A stretch of DNA of 64,000 nucleotides from Bradyrhizobium sp. CB3481 (lineage in GTDB: Bacteria; Pseudomonadota; Alphaproteobacteria; Rhizobiales; Xanthobacteraceae): positions 5,910,501 to 5,974,500 of the forward strand of contig NZ_CP121647.1 of NCBI RefSeq assembly GCF_029714305.1, given 5' to 3'. The position numbers and the translations under genes are program-made. Below, in pieces: positions 50,742 to 58,546 of the stretch. The notes beneath the pieces were generated by a model. It had not been told where the DNA came from, did no database searches, and was given only the letters and a program-made list of their open reading frames with translations. The number at the start of each line of letters is the position of its first letter. The stretch's first letter is position 1.

Positions 50742-51671
50742 ATGGCCGTCATCGCGGAACCTGTTGCCAAGCCGATTTCGCGCTCTCAATTCATTCTGGA
50801 TCGGCGGGAGGTGCTGGAGACGATCTTGGTCGCGCCAGCGATCCTCTACGTCCTGCTACTGGTAGGTTTGCCGCTCCTGCTCGCGGTATACTACTCGCTT
50901 AGCGCCTATACAATCTACAATCCAACCTGGAAGTTTGTCGGTCTGGTGAATTTCGAAGAGATCCTGCAAAATCCGACCTTCATTGACACGCTACTGAACA
51001 CCTTCGTCTTTACATTTGGGTCACAGCTTCTCGGGCTCGTACTCGGAAAGTTCGGCGCCTTCCTGCTGTTGCAGCCGTTCCCCGGTCGCAAGATTGTCCG
51101 GGCGCTGATCATCCTGCCTTTTGCGGTGCCGGTCGCGCTCGCCACGATCGCCTGGCAATGGATGTTCGATTCACTTTACAGCGTGATCAATTGGACCATG
51201 ATTGCGGCTGGTATCCTCACTCGCGAAGAGGCGCCGAATTGGCTCGGCAATCCGTATCTCGCGATGCTGTGCATTGTCATCATCAACGCCTGGCGCTTCT
51301 TTCCATTCGCTATCGTGATCTTCCTCGCCGGCATCACCGCTGTTCCGCAGGACGTGATCGACGCCGCAACGGTCGATGGTGCAGGATTCTGGCGCCGCAA
51401 CTACCAGATCATCCTGCCGATGATTCTGCCGATTATGGCCATCGGCCTGATCTTTGGCATCGTGTTTACCTTCACCGATCTTTCCATCGTTTTCTTGCTG
51501 ACCATGGGCGGTCCCGGTGGCGCGACGTCGGTCCTGGGCTTTGCGGGCTTTCAGACCGGCATTGTCTCCGGCGACGTGTCGCATGGCGCGGCGATCTCGC
51601 TGTTCATGTTGCCGGTACTCCTTGTCGTGGTGATCTTCATGCTGCGCTTCATTCGTCGGCGGGAGATTTGA
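50742..51671 (+). CDS. ABC importer permease (MalF-type)
   Basis: 309 residues with six transmembrane helices. The first lies at about 29-50 (VAPAILYVLLLVGLPLLLAV). The permease EAA-type loop is VIDAATVDGAGFWRRNYQII, followed by LPMILPIMAIGLIFGIV. It belongs to the CUT1 family inner-membrane channel. It starts 15 bases after the ATPase gene and ends one base before the next permease ATG. Confidence 0.94.
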   Translation: MAVIAEPVAKPISRSQFILDRREVLETILVAPAILYVLLLVGLPLLLAVYYSLSAYTIYNPTWKFVGLVNFEEILQNPTFIDTLLNTFVFTFGSQLLGLVLGKFGAFLLLQPFPGRKIVRALIILPFAVPVALATIAWQWMFDSLYSVINWTMIAAGILTREEAPNWLGNPYLAMLCIVIINAWRFFPFAIVIFLAGITAVPQDVIDAATVDGAGFWRRNYQIILPMILPIMAIGLIFGIVFTFTDLSIVFLLTMGGPGGATSVLGFAGFQTGIVSGDVSHGAAISLFMLPVLLVVVIFMLRFIRRREI

Positions 51672-51672
51672 T

Positions 51673-52518
51673 ATGTCGCACACTGTTGTCCGCACTCTCC
51701 GCCAGACCGGCTTTTTCCTCGGCGTCGCATTCTTCGTCATCCTGGCGGCGTTCCCGTTTTATTGGATGGTAATCACCGCATTCAAGCAGAACAGCGACCT
51801 TTACGACGTCACCAATATCCCGTTCTGGTTCAATGAGGCGCCGACGCTCGAACACATCAAGTATCTGTTCGAGGAGACCCTGTTCGCGCGCTGGTTGTTG
51901 AACTCGCTGATCATCGGCGTCTGCGTCACCGCGATCACGCTGGTCACCGCGGTTCCGGCCGGCTACAGCCTGGCCCGGATGACCAGCCGCAAGGGCGAAG
52001 CGCTCGGCATCATGATCTTCCTGACCTACCTCGTCCCTCCGACCTTGTTGTTCCTGCCGCTGTCGCGCATCATCGCCGAACTCGGCCTACAGAACTCGAT
52101 GTGGTCATTGGTGCTGGTCTACCCGACCTTCACAATCCCGTTCTGCTCCTGGCTGCTGATGGGATTCTTCAAGGCGCTGCCGGTCGAGATCGAGGAAGCC
52201 GCGATCGTCGACGGGTGCAGCCTGTTCGGCGCCTTCATCAGGATGGCGATCCCGCTCTCGGTACCAGCCATCCTGACAGTGGTGATCTTCACGTTCACCC
52301 TGACCTTGCAGGAGTTCGTCTACGCCCTGACCTTCGTCTCATCGTCCGACCAAAAGCCGATCACGCTAGGCGTTTCGACCGATCTGATCCGGGGCGACGT
52401 GTTCTTCTGGGGTGAGATTATGGCGGGTGCGTTGATAGCTGCCATTCCCGTGGCGATCGCCTACAATCTCTTCCTCGATCGCTTTATCGCCGGTATCACC
52501 GGTGGGGCCGTGAAGTAA
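51673..52518 (+). CDS. ABC importer permease (MalG-type)
   Basis: 281 residues, six transmembrane helices. The first is at about 13-34 (GVAFFVILAAFPFYWMVITA). The EAA loop is EIEEAAIVDGCSLFGAFIRM, followed by AIPLSVPAILTVVIFTF. It pairs with the MalF-type permease to form the channel. Last gene of the operon SBP-ATPase-permease-permease. Confidence 0.94.
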   Translation: MSHTVVRTLRQTGFFLGVAFFVILAAFPFYWMVITAFKQNSDLYDVTNIPFWFNEAPTLEHIKYLFEETLFARWLLNSLIIGVCVTAITLVTAVPAGYSLARMTSRKGEALGIMIFLTYLVPPTLLFLPLSRIIAELGLQNSMWSLVLVYPTFTIPFCSWLLMGFFKALPVEIEEAAIVDGCSLFGAFIRMAIPLSVPAILTVVIFTFTLTLQEFVYALTFVSSSDQKPITLGVSTDLIRGDVFFWGEIMAGALIAAIPVAIAYNLFLDRFIAGITGGAVK

Positions 52519-52699
52519 CCTGACGCTTCGTCGCCTTTGTTGCCGAAGGAACAGGTAACGCATTGCTGTGGCACATTGTGACTTCAACTCAGGCCACACC
52601 CCACTTTGGAAGCATGACAGTGCTAGCTTCGGGGTATTGCTCCGATTCCTCTTCGCGGCCGCCATCGAAGAGAGCGGACATCGCGTGCTGGTGCTGCTG

Positions 52700-52966
52700 G
52701 TTCACTGCGTGTCGATCATGGCGGTTGACTGACTGACGCGCTCACCGCGGCGCTTGCTGCCCAACGCCGAGGCCGCCGTCGGGCCACTCTCGCCTTGTAC
52801 GGCTCGATCTTGTCCCACTCACGCAGCATGCGGCGGCTGAATTCGGCGTCGGTGTGCCACAGCGCCCGCGGCATCGCAAAACTGTCGACGGTGACCAGCA
52901 TCTTCTCGACCTCGGGCCAGTGCCGGTGCAGCGTCATCGGATAGCGTCGTGCGGTCCAGGTATTGC
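52700..52966 (-). pseudogene. Broken duplicate of the ydcF 3' end
   Basis: This segment is nearly identical to 56041-56320, which holds the 3' end of the intact YdcF-family gene and its flank, in the same orientation. It lacks a 14-base stretch after 52790, shifting the frame, and differs at scattered bases. The 5' two-thirds of the gene is absent and the similarity stops abruptly at 52966. It therefore cannot encode a functional protein. The two copies form direct repeats around about 3 kb. Confidence 0.85.
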
Positions 52967-53221
52967 GACACACATGGACGCGAGGCCATCATCAAGCTAC
53001 CCGACAGATCGGGAAAATAGGTGCGGCGCACAAAGTCTGCAACTGGTCGCAAGCGACGATCCGGAGTAAGCCTTCTCATACCGATCTACCCTCGATAAGC
53101 GACGTTGCCGTGGCTCGGCGGTTCTTCGGCTGCCGGCCATGAATAGTCAGTTCGCAGCACTGTCTTTCAGTGCCAACTGCACCTTTGCTGCCGGTTGTGC
53201 TCGGATGGTCGCACTCGGAAC
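52967..53221. other. Intergenic sequence inside the accessory block
   Basis: About 255 bases between the broken ydcF copy and the acetyltransferase gene, more A+T-rich than surrounding operons. No gene, inverted terminal repeat or hairpin was seen. Confidence 0.4.
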
Positions 53222-53656
53222 TCAAGGCCGAAGTTTCTTGCGCATCATCACGTGCGATATGCCCGCATCATCGAAGACCGCTCCTTCCTCTATGTACCCA
53301 AGTCGTCTGTAAAACTCGCGTGCCGTGAATTGCGCGGCCAGAATGATGTCCTGGGCACCGTCACGGGAGGCAGCGGCCGCGGCGAATTCCATCAACTCTC
53401 TTCCAATCCCTTTTTTTCGTGAATGCCTCGATACCGCCATCCTGCCTATCTTCGCCGTGCGCTCATGGCGCACCATGCGCAACGTCCCGATGACGTGGCC
53501 GTCAGAAAGTGCAGCAAGATGCGCGGCGACCTTGTCGTTCTCATCGACTTCAAATTCTTCCGGAACATCTTGTTCAATGACGAACACTTCGCGTCGCAAG
53601 GCATATACCGCCGACATAAGCGGATCCGTAGCCCGGATCTCAACTATCGTAGTCAA
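53222..53656 (-). CDS. GNAT-family N-acetyltransferase
   Basis: 144 residues with the GNAT fold: strand/helix opening MSAVYALRREVFVIEQDVP, then HVIGTLRMVRHERTAKIGRM, the acetyl-CoA loop RHSRKKGIGRELMEFAAAAA (the RxxGIG part) and REFYRRLGYIEEGAVFDD. It resembles ElaA/YitI-type acetyltransferases. The acceptor substrate is unknown. It lies in the accessory block between ydcF repeats. Confidence 0.9.
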   Translation of the reverse strand: MTTIVEIRATDPLMSAVYALRREVFVIEQDVPEEFEVDENDKVAAHLAALSDGHVIGTLRMVRHERTAKIGRMAVSRHSRKKGIGRELMEFAAAAASRDGAQDIILAAQFTAREFYRRLGYIEEGAVFDDAGISHVMMRKKLRP

Positions 53657-53904
53657 TTTTCCATCTCCTCTTACCCGCCGCTTTTAGCAACCCACCACCG
53701 ACCACTGCAATTTTTGTGGACACTGTCTTCCTTGCCGGCCTAGCCCGCTGACGCGAAGCGGATGGTGGCGGGCAACTTCGCCGCTTTGGGTTACTTCCGA
53801 AGTTGGGCCTCGTGACAGAGGTGTCCGCTCCACACTTCGAGGGGAGATCGTCAGGCGACAACAACGGCAGGTCCAAAAAAATGGCCAGAAGCGGGCTCGC
53901 CATC

Positions 53905-54540
53905 TTACCGACTGTCTGACGCACTGGAACGAAGAGGCAGGTTATGCACACTCGTGCCTGCCACGAGAATTCCAGCGCTTGCGATCCAGAGCCAATAACC
54001 GCTTCCGTATGAAATAATCTCCAACTCACCGAACTTATCACTGAGAGGCACGGTAGCTACTCCCAGAAACGTCAGCATCAGTCCCAACGCAAGGAAGGCA
54101 GAAATCAACGCAGCGGATCGCTTGTCGGCAAGATACAAGAACCAAGCGGCTACAATGATTGGGTTGGCAAGCCAGGCTGCATAGCCAGCATTGGGAAGCA
54201 CCTCTTCGTGAAAACTAGCGACCATGGCGATGGAAGAGAAAGCGCAGATCAAGGCGGCAAGGTACCATCTTGCGCAGGCGCACAACCATCCTGCGAGTAT
54301 TAGGACGAAAAGCGGCGGGTGAAGCCAACTGCCTAGCACCCCACCCCATCCTATAAGCAATATGCCAAGACCGGGCTCGCTTCTTCTCTGCCCCACAACG
54401 TAGCAACATTCGGTTACAAATGCCGTTTGGGTAAGACAAGCGATGAACATAGTTGCACTTGCGACCAGCACGGCAGTACGCCAAGTCCTCAAGTTGCGGT
54501 CGCCATGAAGCACGAAGAGAATGTTTAGTGCGCTGCTCAC
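53905..54540 (-). CDS. Multi-pass membrane protein of unknown function
   Basis: 211 residues with five to six predicted transmembrane helices (for example AVLVASATMFIACLTQTAFV, LGILLIGWGGVLGSW, YWLWIASAGILVAGTSV). Codon usage is less G+C-biased than that of neighbouring housekeeping genes, suggesting foreign origin. The family was not recognised. Confidence 0.7.
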   Translation of the reverse strand: MSSALNILFVLHGDRNLRTWRTAVLVASATMFIACLTQTAFVTECCYVVGQRRSEPGLGILLIGWGGVLGSWLHPPLFVLILAGWLCACARWYLAALICAFSSIAMVASFHEEVLPNAGYAAWLANPIIVAAWFLYLADKRSAALISAFLALGLMLTFLGVATVPLSDKFGELEIISYGSGYWLWIASAGILVAGTSVHNLPLRSSASDSR

Positions 54541-54800
54541 GCCCGAATGACCTATCTGAATGAAGCACGACCGTGGGCATCATAGCCCATAGACCGGCTT
54601 CGGATTTTGCAGATTCTTAGGAGAATTTGCGTGCCCAAGTCAGCTTCGGGATCACAAGCCGACCTGGGCGGCGGCGGCGGCGCTTAAGAACTCAGCTTTG
54701 GGCCAAAAAGCGGACTGCCTCTTGATCTAACATGCAACATTTGGTTGTGTTGCGCGCGCAGTTTGATCTCTGCGCTTCAACGGGAGTCTCTCGTAGAGCC

Positions 54801-55127
54801 ATGCGGGTTTTTTGGATTGGAGTTGGAACACTCACCGCGCTGACCTTCGTCTTCATTCCCTACATCGCGAGCGAGCGCTGCAAGGACCGGTGGGCGCGCT
54901 TTAATCTTGAAGGGATTTGGAATTATGAGACGGGATGTTCGGTAAAGATTAGCGGCGCCCTCGTGAGGGAGGAATACGTCAGCTTTGATCCGAGAAAATC
55001 GGCGAACCCGCCAAGCAAGGACTTCGCAAAGCCGCTTGATCCACATGCGCCGAAGCAGACCCTGACGCGTCCCGACTGGGTGATTCTTGGGCCGGACGAT
55101 GTTGCTTCCCGGAAGAGCGGGCGTTAG
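54801..55127 (+). CDS. Hypothetical protein with N-terminal membrane helix
   Basis: 108 residues from the Met of MRVFWIGVGTLTALTFVFIP, a single N-terminal anchor or signal. A short soluble domain follows with two Cys (SERCKD and TGCSVKIS) that could form a disulfide. An in-frame ATG 69 bases upstream would add a less protein-like stretch. Unknown family; part of the accessory block. Confidence 0.5.
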   Translation: MRVFWIGVGTLTALTFVFIPYIASERCKDRWARFNLEGIWNYETGCSVKISGALVREEYVSFDPRKSANPPSKDFAKPLDPHAPKQTLTRPDWVILGPDDVASRKSGR

Positions 55128-55259
55128 GGCTGCAACGGGCCAGAAGCGCTCATTCCAGCACCCGAATTGAAAATGTACTCCGAAAATGTACTCCTAGGGG
55201 ACCATTGCCGATCCGCCCGCTCTCGGGTACATGCGACCTGCAACCTACGGGAGCCTCTT

Positions 55260-55433
55260 ATGGCGTTCGGCAAGCTTCAGTGCATGCTTTGCGGAAAGGA
55301 AAAGTCGGACCCTGAGGCCCACCCGCATCGAGATTTTTATCTGTGCTGGGATTGTTCAACGTTCTGGTTTGGTGACTACCTGCGTCGCCTGAGGATACGG
55401 ATGCTCAGTCTTCTCCCATGGAAACGGGAATAG
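55260..55433 (+). CDS. Very small zinc-ribbon-like protein
   Basis: 57 residues beginning MAFGKLQCMLCGKEKSD. Two Cys-x2-Cys pairs (CMLC about 8-11 and CWDC about 29-32) suggest a zinc ribbon. The tail is Arg-rich (LRRLRIRMLSLLPWKRE). An upstream extension lacks protein character; ACGGGAG before the start is a plausible ribosome-binding site. Role unknown. Confidence 0.5.
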   Translation: MAFGKLQCMLCGKEKSDPEAHPHRDFYLCWDCSTFWFGDYLRRLRIRMLSLLPWKRE

Positions 55434-55693
55434 ACTTTTGCGATTTGCTCCATGTCCGAGTTGGGTCCAAAATCAGACGTCTCGACCTACGCTGCTCCAA
55501 GACTGCTCTACCCCGGTAAGCGGGCCTCTGTGGCTCGACCGGTCATGACGGCTAAGGGGTCATTTGCGGTCATCGGCCGGGGACGCAGCGAAGTCCGCTT
55601 CACTCGCCGGTGAAGCGCTTTGCCAAGAGGTGCCGCCGCCCAAGCAAGTCCGCCGGCCGACGTATCGTTCAGGCGGCGCGGCGCCCCGCGACC
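55434..55693. other. Gene-poor stretch in the accessory block
   Basis: 260 bases. Short frames on the plus strand read Arg/Ser/Pro-rich and lack ribosome-binding sites; they look like decayed sequence. No clear repeat ends were found. Confidence 0.35.
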
Positions 55694-55882
55694 TCAAATC
55701 GGGGCCGCATCGGTTTGGCGTTCCAATGCTTTTTCAATGGCCAGTTCGGCATCCAAAACGGCATCAGCGCGTGTAAGCGCGATGCCAGTCCGCATTCTGG
55801 CAGCATCAACGAAAGCGGTCCATTTCCAGCCACATGAATTCGTCGTTTGAATGACTTCAAACTGAACCCCTTTGTGTTCCAT
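55694..55882 (-). CDS. Small hypothetical protein (62 aa)
   Basis: 62 residues, MEHKGVQFEVIQTTNSCGWK, then FVDAARMRTGIALTRADAVL and DAELAIEKALE. The alternating beta-hairpin/helix pattern and a clear ribosome-binding site (AGAGGGACGTCG) support a real gene. Small proteins of this look are repeated in Bradyrhizobium genomes; function unknown. Confidence 0.6.
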   Translation of the reverse strand: MEHKGVQFEVIQTTNSCGWKWTAFVDAARMRTGIALTRADAVLDAELAIEKALERQTDAAPI

Positions 55883-56040
55883 CGACGTCCCTCTTGAAGC
55901 TCAATTTCAACGCGAGGAAGATTGCCACTTTTTCCCGCGATCAAGGGCAAGTTGAAACGACTTAAGTTGATCGTTTGAGGGCAAAATGGAGGAAGCAATA
56001 TGCCGTTAGTATTGTTGTGGGCTGTCCCGCCGTAATCGTC

Positions 56041-56320
56041 GTTCGCTGCGCGTCGATCATGCGGTTGACCGACTGACGCCCTCACCGCTGCGCTTGCTGA
56101 CCAACGCCGAGGCCGCCGTCGGGCCACTCTGCGATAAAGCCCCTCGCCTTGTACGGCTCGATCTTGTCCCATTCATTGAGGACGCGGCGGCTGAATTCGG
56201 CGTCGGTGTGCCACAGCGCCCGCGGCGTCGCAAAACTGTCGACGGTGACCAGCATCTTCTCGACCTCGGGCCAGTGCCGATGCAGCGTCATCGGATAGCG
56301 TCGTGCGGTCCAGGTATTGC
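56041..56320. repeat. Direct repeat copy 2 (within intact ydcF 3' end)
   Basis: This is the intact counterpart of 52700-52966. The two copies share long identical runs, same orientation, about 3.3 kb apart start to start. It covers the last 80 codons of the YdcF gene plus 41 bases beyond its stop. Confidence 0.8.
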
Positions 56321-56705
56321 CGAGGCAGATTACGCTGCGGATATTGGCAAGCCCGAGCGCCTCCTCGAGGATCGGCAGCGAGAAGATCACGTTCTCGCCG
56401 GTGTTCATCGCGCGGTCCTCTCGAAGGATAATATCGGCGGGAACGCCGCGCGCGACCATCGCGCCGGCAATGATCTCGCATTCGGAGAGTTCCGAGCCCG
56501 GCGTGACGCCGCCGCTCACGATGGCCCAGCGAAAATATCCCTCGCGCCAGAGCCGGCAGGCTTCTTCCACGCGCACTTCGACATCCTTCCGCGTGCCGAA
56601 CACGAACAAGAGATCGGCCGGCCGCAACGGCGTCTCGATCAGATGCTGTGCATTGATCGCCGCAATCTCGGCTTCGGTCGGCAATCGTGTCGTCGAACTG
56701 GTCAT
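56082..56705 (-). CDS. YdcF-family (DUF218) protein
   Basis: 207 residues. The DUF218 pattern is LLFVFGTRKDVEVRVEEACR, AIVSGGVTPGSELSECEIIA, ILREDRAMNTGENVIFSLPI and VICLGNTWTARRYPMTLHRH. YdcF binds S-adenosylmethionine in E. coli; other members act on envelope or vancomycin-related functions. No membrane helix is visible here, so it is probably cytosolic. The 3' end is duplicated at 52700-52966. Confidence 0.88.
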   Translation of the reverse strand: MTSSTTRLPTEAEIAAINAQHLIETPLRPADLLFVFGTRKDVEVRVEEACRLWREGYFRWAIVSGGVTPGSELSECEIIAGAMVARGVPADIILREDRAMNTGENVIFSLPILEEALGLANIRSVICLGNTWTARRYPMTLHRHWPEVEKMLVTVDSFATPRALWHTDAEFSRRVLNEWDKIEPYKARGFIAEWPDGGLGVGQQAQR

Positions 56706-56772
56706 GGCAAGCTCGCCCAGGAGGAATGCCGCACAAGGTGCGGCGCCGTCCGGCGCTTTGCGAAATCACATT

Positions 56773-57405
56773 TCATTTCGTCTGATTGCGGGGGCGCGGC
56801 GGCAGCAACGTCTGCGGCAAATCATCGAAGCTGTAACGCCGCGGTTTGTTCCGCCAGATGAAGCCGCCCATCTGCCACCCGGCCAAGGCGGTAAATCCAA
56901 GCAGGAATAGCGCGGCGGCGAATTGACCCGTGGCGACAGCGCGCGCGAGCAATGCGACAACGGCGATCGCAACGAGCGCGAGCAACAGGCAGCCTCCGGC
57001 ATAGGCGATCGGGCCGATGCCGCCGACCAGCGCGACATTGCCCCCTGCCGCCTTCAGGCGCTCATGCAGTTGTTCGATGAAGGCGCGAAAATCCCCGTCC
57101 TGCGGCACCATTAGCGCAATCGTCTGCCAGCTCGTGGAGAAAATCGCGAGGCTCTGGCCGCTCCTATGTTGCACATCGGCGCGAAAGCGGCGCGATTGCA
57201 TCGATACCGGCCGATAGGACAGGCGTATGGCGGCGATATCGGAATAGGGCCACATCCCCGATCTTCCCCGCGCCTCCCACGACAGGCCTTGATCCGTCAA
57301 TTCGAACGCGTGCGCCGATCCGACCAGCGATGCCCGGTGGGTATAGCGGGTGCCGGGCGAACTATCGCCCGCTGTGACCGGCTGTTTCGGTCGTGAAATG
57401 GACAA
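56773..57405 (-). CDS. Hypothetical membrane protein
   Basis: 210 residues. A soluble N-terminal half with a PH-like strand pattern (HAFELTDQGLSWEARGRSGM, YSDIAAIRLSYRPVSM) is followed by two transmembrane helices (about 132-155 and 160-180). A short tail, RRYSFDDLPQTLLPPRPR, ends the protein. The arrangement suggests a membrane-anchored bacterial PH-domain-like protein. Function unknown. The start lies close to the divergent 57475 gene. Confidence 0.7.
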   Translation of the reverse strand: MSISRPKQPVTAGDSSPGTRYTHRASLVGSAHAFELTDQGLSWEARGRSGMWPYSDIAAIRLSYRPVSMQSRRFRADVQHRSGQSLAIFSTSWQTIALMVPQDGDFRAFIEQLHERLKAAGGNVALVGGIGPIAYAGGCLLLALVAIAVVALLARAVATGQFAAALFLLGFTALAGWQMGGFIWRNKPRRYSFDDLPQTLLPPRPRNQTK

Positions 57406-57474
57406 GTCAGAATCCCGGTATCGTTGCGCATGGCCCGCTTGCGCGGCGAGCCGGCTTTACCTTACAAGCGGAGC

Positions 57475-57909
57475 ATGGCCGAGACGACCTATTTTCCGCA
57501 CCGCCTGATCCTCGCCGGCGCGATTGTTTCCGGGGTGCTGCTGGCGCTCGCCGTACACATGCTGGGCGTGCGCTACGGCCTCGATCTCGGCGGCCTGTGG
57601 CGAAAAGATACCAGCGAGTTCATGCCGGCGGGCGCCGCGATCGCCTGGTGGTTGATCGCGACTGTCGGGTTTTCCGGCGGCTATTTCACTGCCAACCTGA
57701 TGCACAGCGCGGCCTCGGGGCAAATTCCGCAGCGGATGCGGCAGTTCCTGATCGCGGTCGGCGTGCTGATCCTGGCCGGCGCCGGACAGGCCGCCTCGGC
57801 ACCGAGCCCGATCCCGACCGTATCGGGCGTGCTGGCCGGCCTTGCGGCACTGTGCCTCGGCGCCGTGATGGCGTTCTGCGGTTCGCATTTCGCGCTGCGC
57901 AAGGCCTGA
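57475..57909 (+). CDS. Small four-helix membrane protein, unknown function
   Basis: 144 residues from MAETTYFPHRLILAGAIVSG. Four transmembrane helices (about 11-30, 58-78, 92-112, 118-138). The start at 57475 is preferred over an upstream in-frame ATG at 57424, because the intervening residues are Arg/Pro-rich and GGAGC precedes 57475. No family recognised. Confidence 0.65.
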   Translation: MAETTYFPHRLILAGAIVSGVLLALAVHMLGVRYGLDLGGLWRKDTSEFMPAGAAIAWWLIATVGFSGGYFTANLMHSAASGQIPQRMRQFLIAVGVLILAGAGQAASAPSPIPTVSGVLAGLAALCLGAVMAFCGSHFALRKA

Positions 57910-58066
57910 GAGAACAAGGCTTGCAGAAGCAAGCCTGCGGGAACTAGCTAGCTAGGGCGTGTACTCACAAAATGCGACGTCGGCTTCCGAGGGTAAGCAG
58001 ATGTTTTGTGCCCGCTCTGAGAATTTCGCCTTATGACCCCGTGCAGACCTCACGGCTGTGCAGCCG

Positions 58067-58426
58067 CTATCGACCAGTATGCAATCGCCAAGGGGCCATA
58101 TCTCTAGCAATCAATTCAAAGATTGCCTGTGACATAATCTCCTTGAAAGCCGCGCCCGCTGGCGGGGTTTCATTGCATACTGCTTCTAGCCGCAATTTTG
58201 AATTCCCTGCGGCCGAAGCAAATATCTCATTGAGCAGTCGAACGCAGTCGTCCCACTCAGCATCCGATGGCGGTTCATCGGCTCGAATGTGAATGAAACA
58301 CGTCTGCGGGTCGGCGGCAGCGTAAATGCCTTTGATCCATGTGAATGCGGGCCAAATCAACTCGAACAATGCCAATTGTATGCCGGCTAATCTCTCACTC
58401 AGCGGATCATCTGATAGGTTGTTCAT
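58067..58426 (-). CDS. Hypothetical soluble protein
   Basis: 119 residues from MNNLSDDPLSERLAGIQLAL, with alternative starts at 58486 and 58522. It has a helix-rich opening and FIHIRADEPPSDAEWDDCVR in the middle. Composition is more A+T-rich than its neighbours, suggesting an acquired gene. No signal peptide or membrane helix. Family not recognised; its size and acidity are reminiscent of immunity-type proteins, which is only a guess. Confidence 0.5.
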   Translation of the reverse strand: MNNLSDDPLSERLAGIQLALFELIWPAFTWIKGIYAAADPQTCFIHIRADEPPSDAEWDDCVRLLNEIFASAAGNSKLRLEAVCNETPPAGAAFKEIMSQAIFELIARDMAPWRLHTGR

Positions 58427-58546
58427 TCTAAAGAAGCTCAACGCACCAAGTGAAAGCAGTTCAGTTGAGAAAGCCGTCGAGGCCATCGAAGGTGCGTTCT
58501 GATACCGCCGATCCGCGCCCACTGACCAGCGGGATTAATACACGCC

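Noticed and set aside
55434..55620. Possible small protein beginning MSELGPKSDVSTYAAP
   Set aside because: Composition is like degraded intergenic DNA common in the group; no ribosome-binding site.
52976..56040. Insertion sequence or integrase inside the repeat-bounded segment
   Set aside because: No transposase-like protein or inverted terminal repeats could be found; the segment is described only as accessory.
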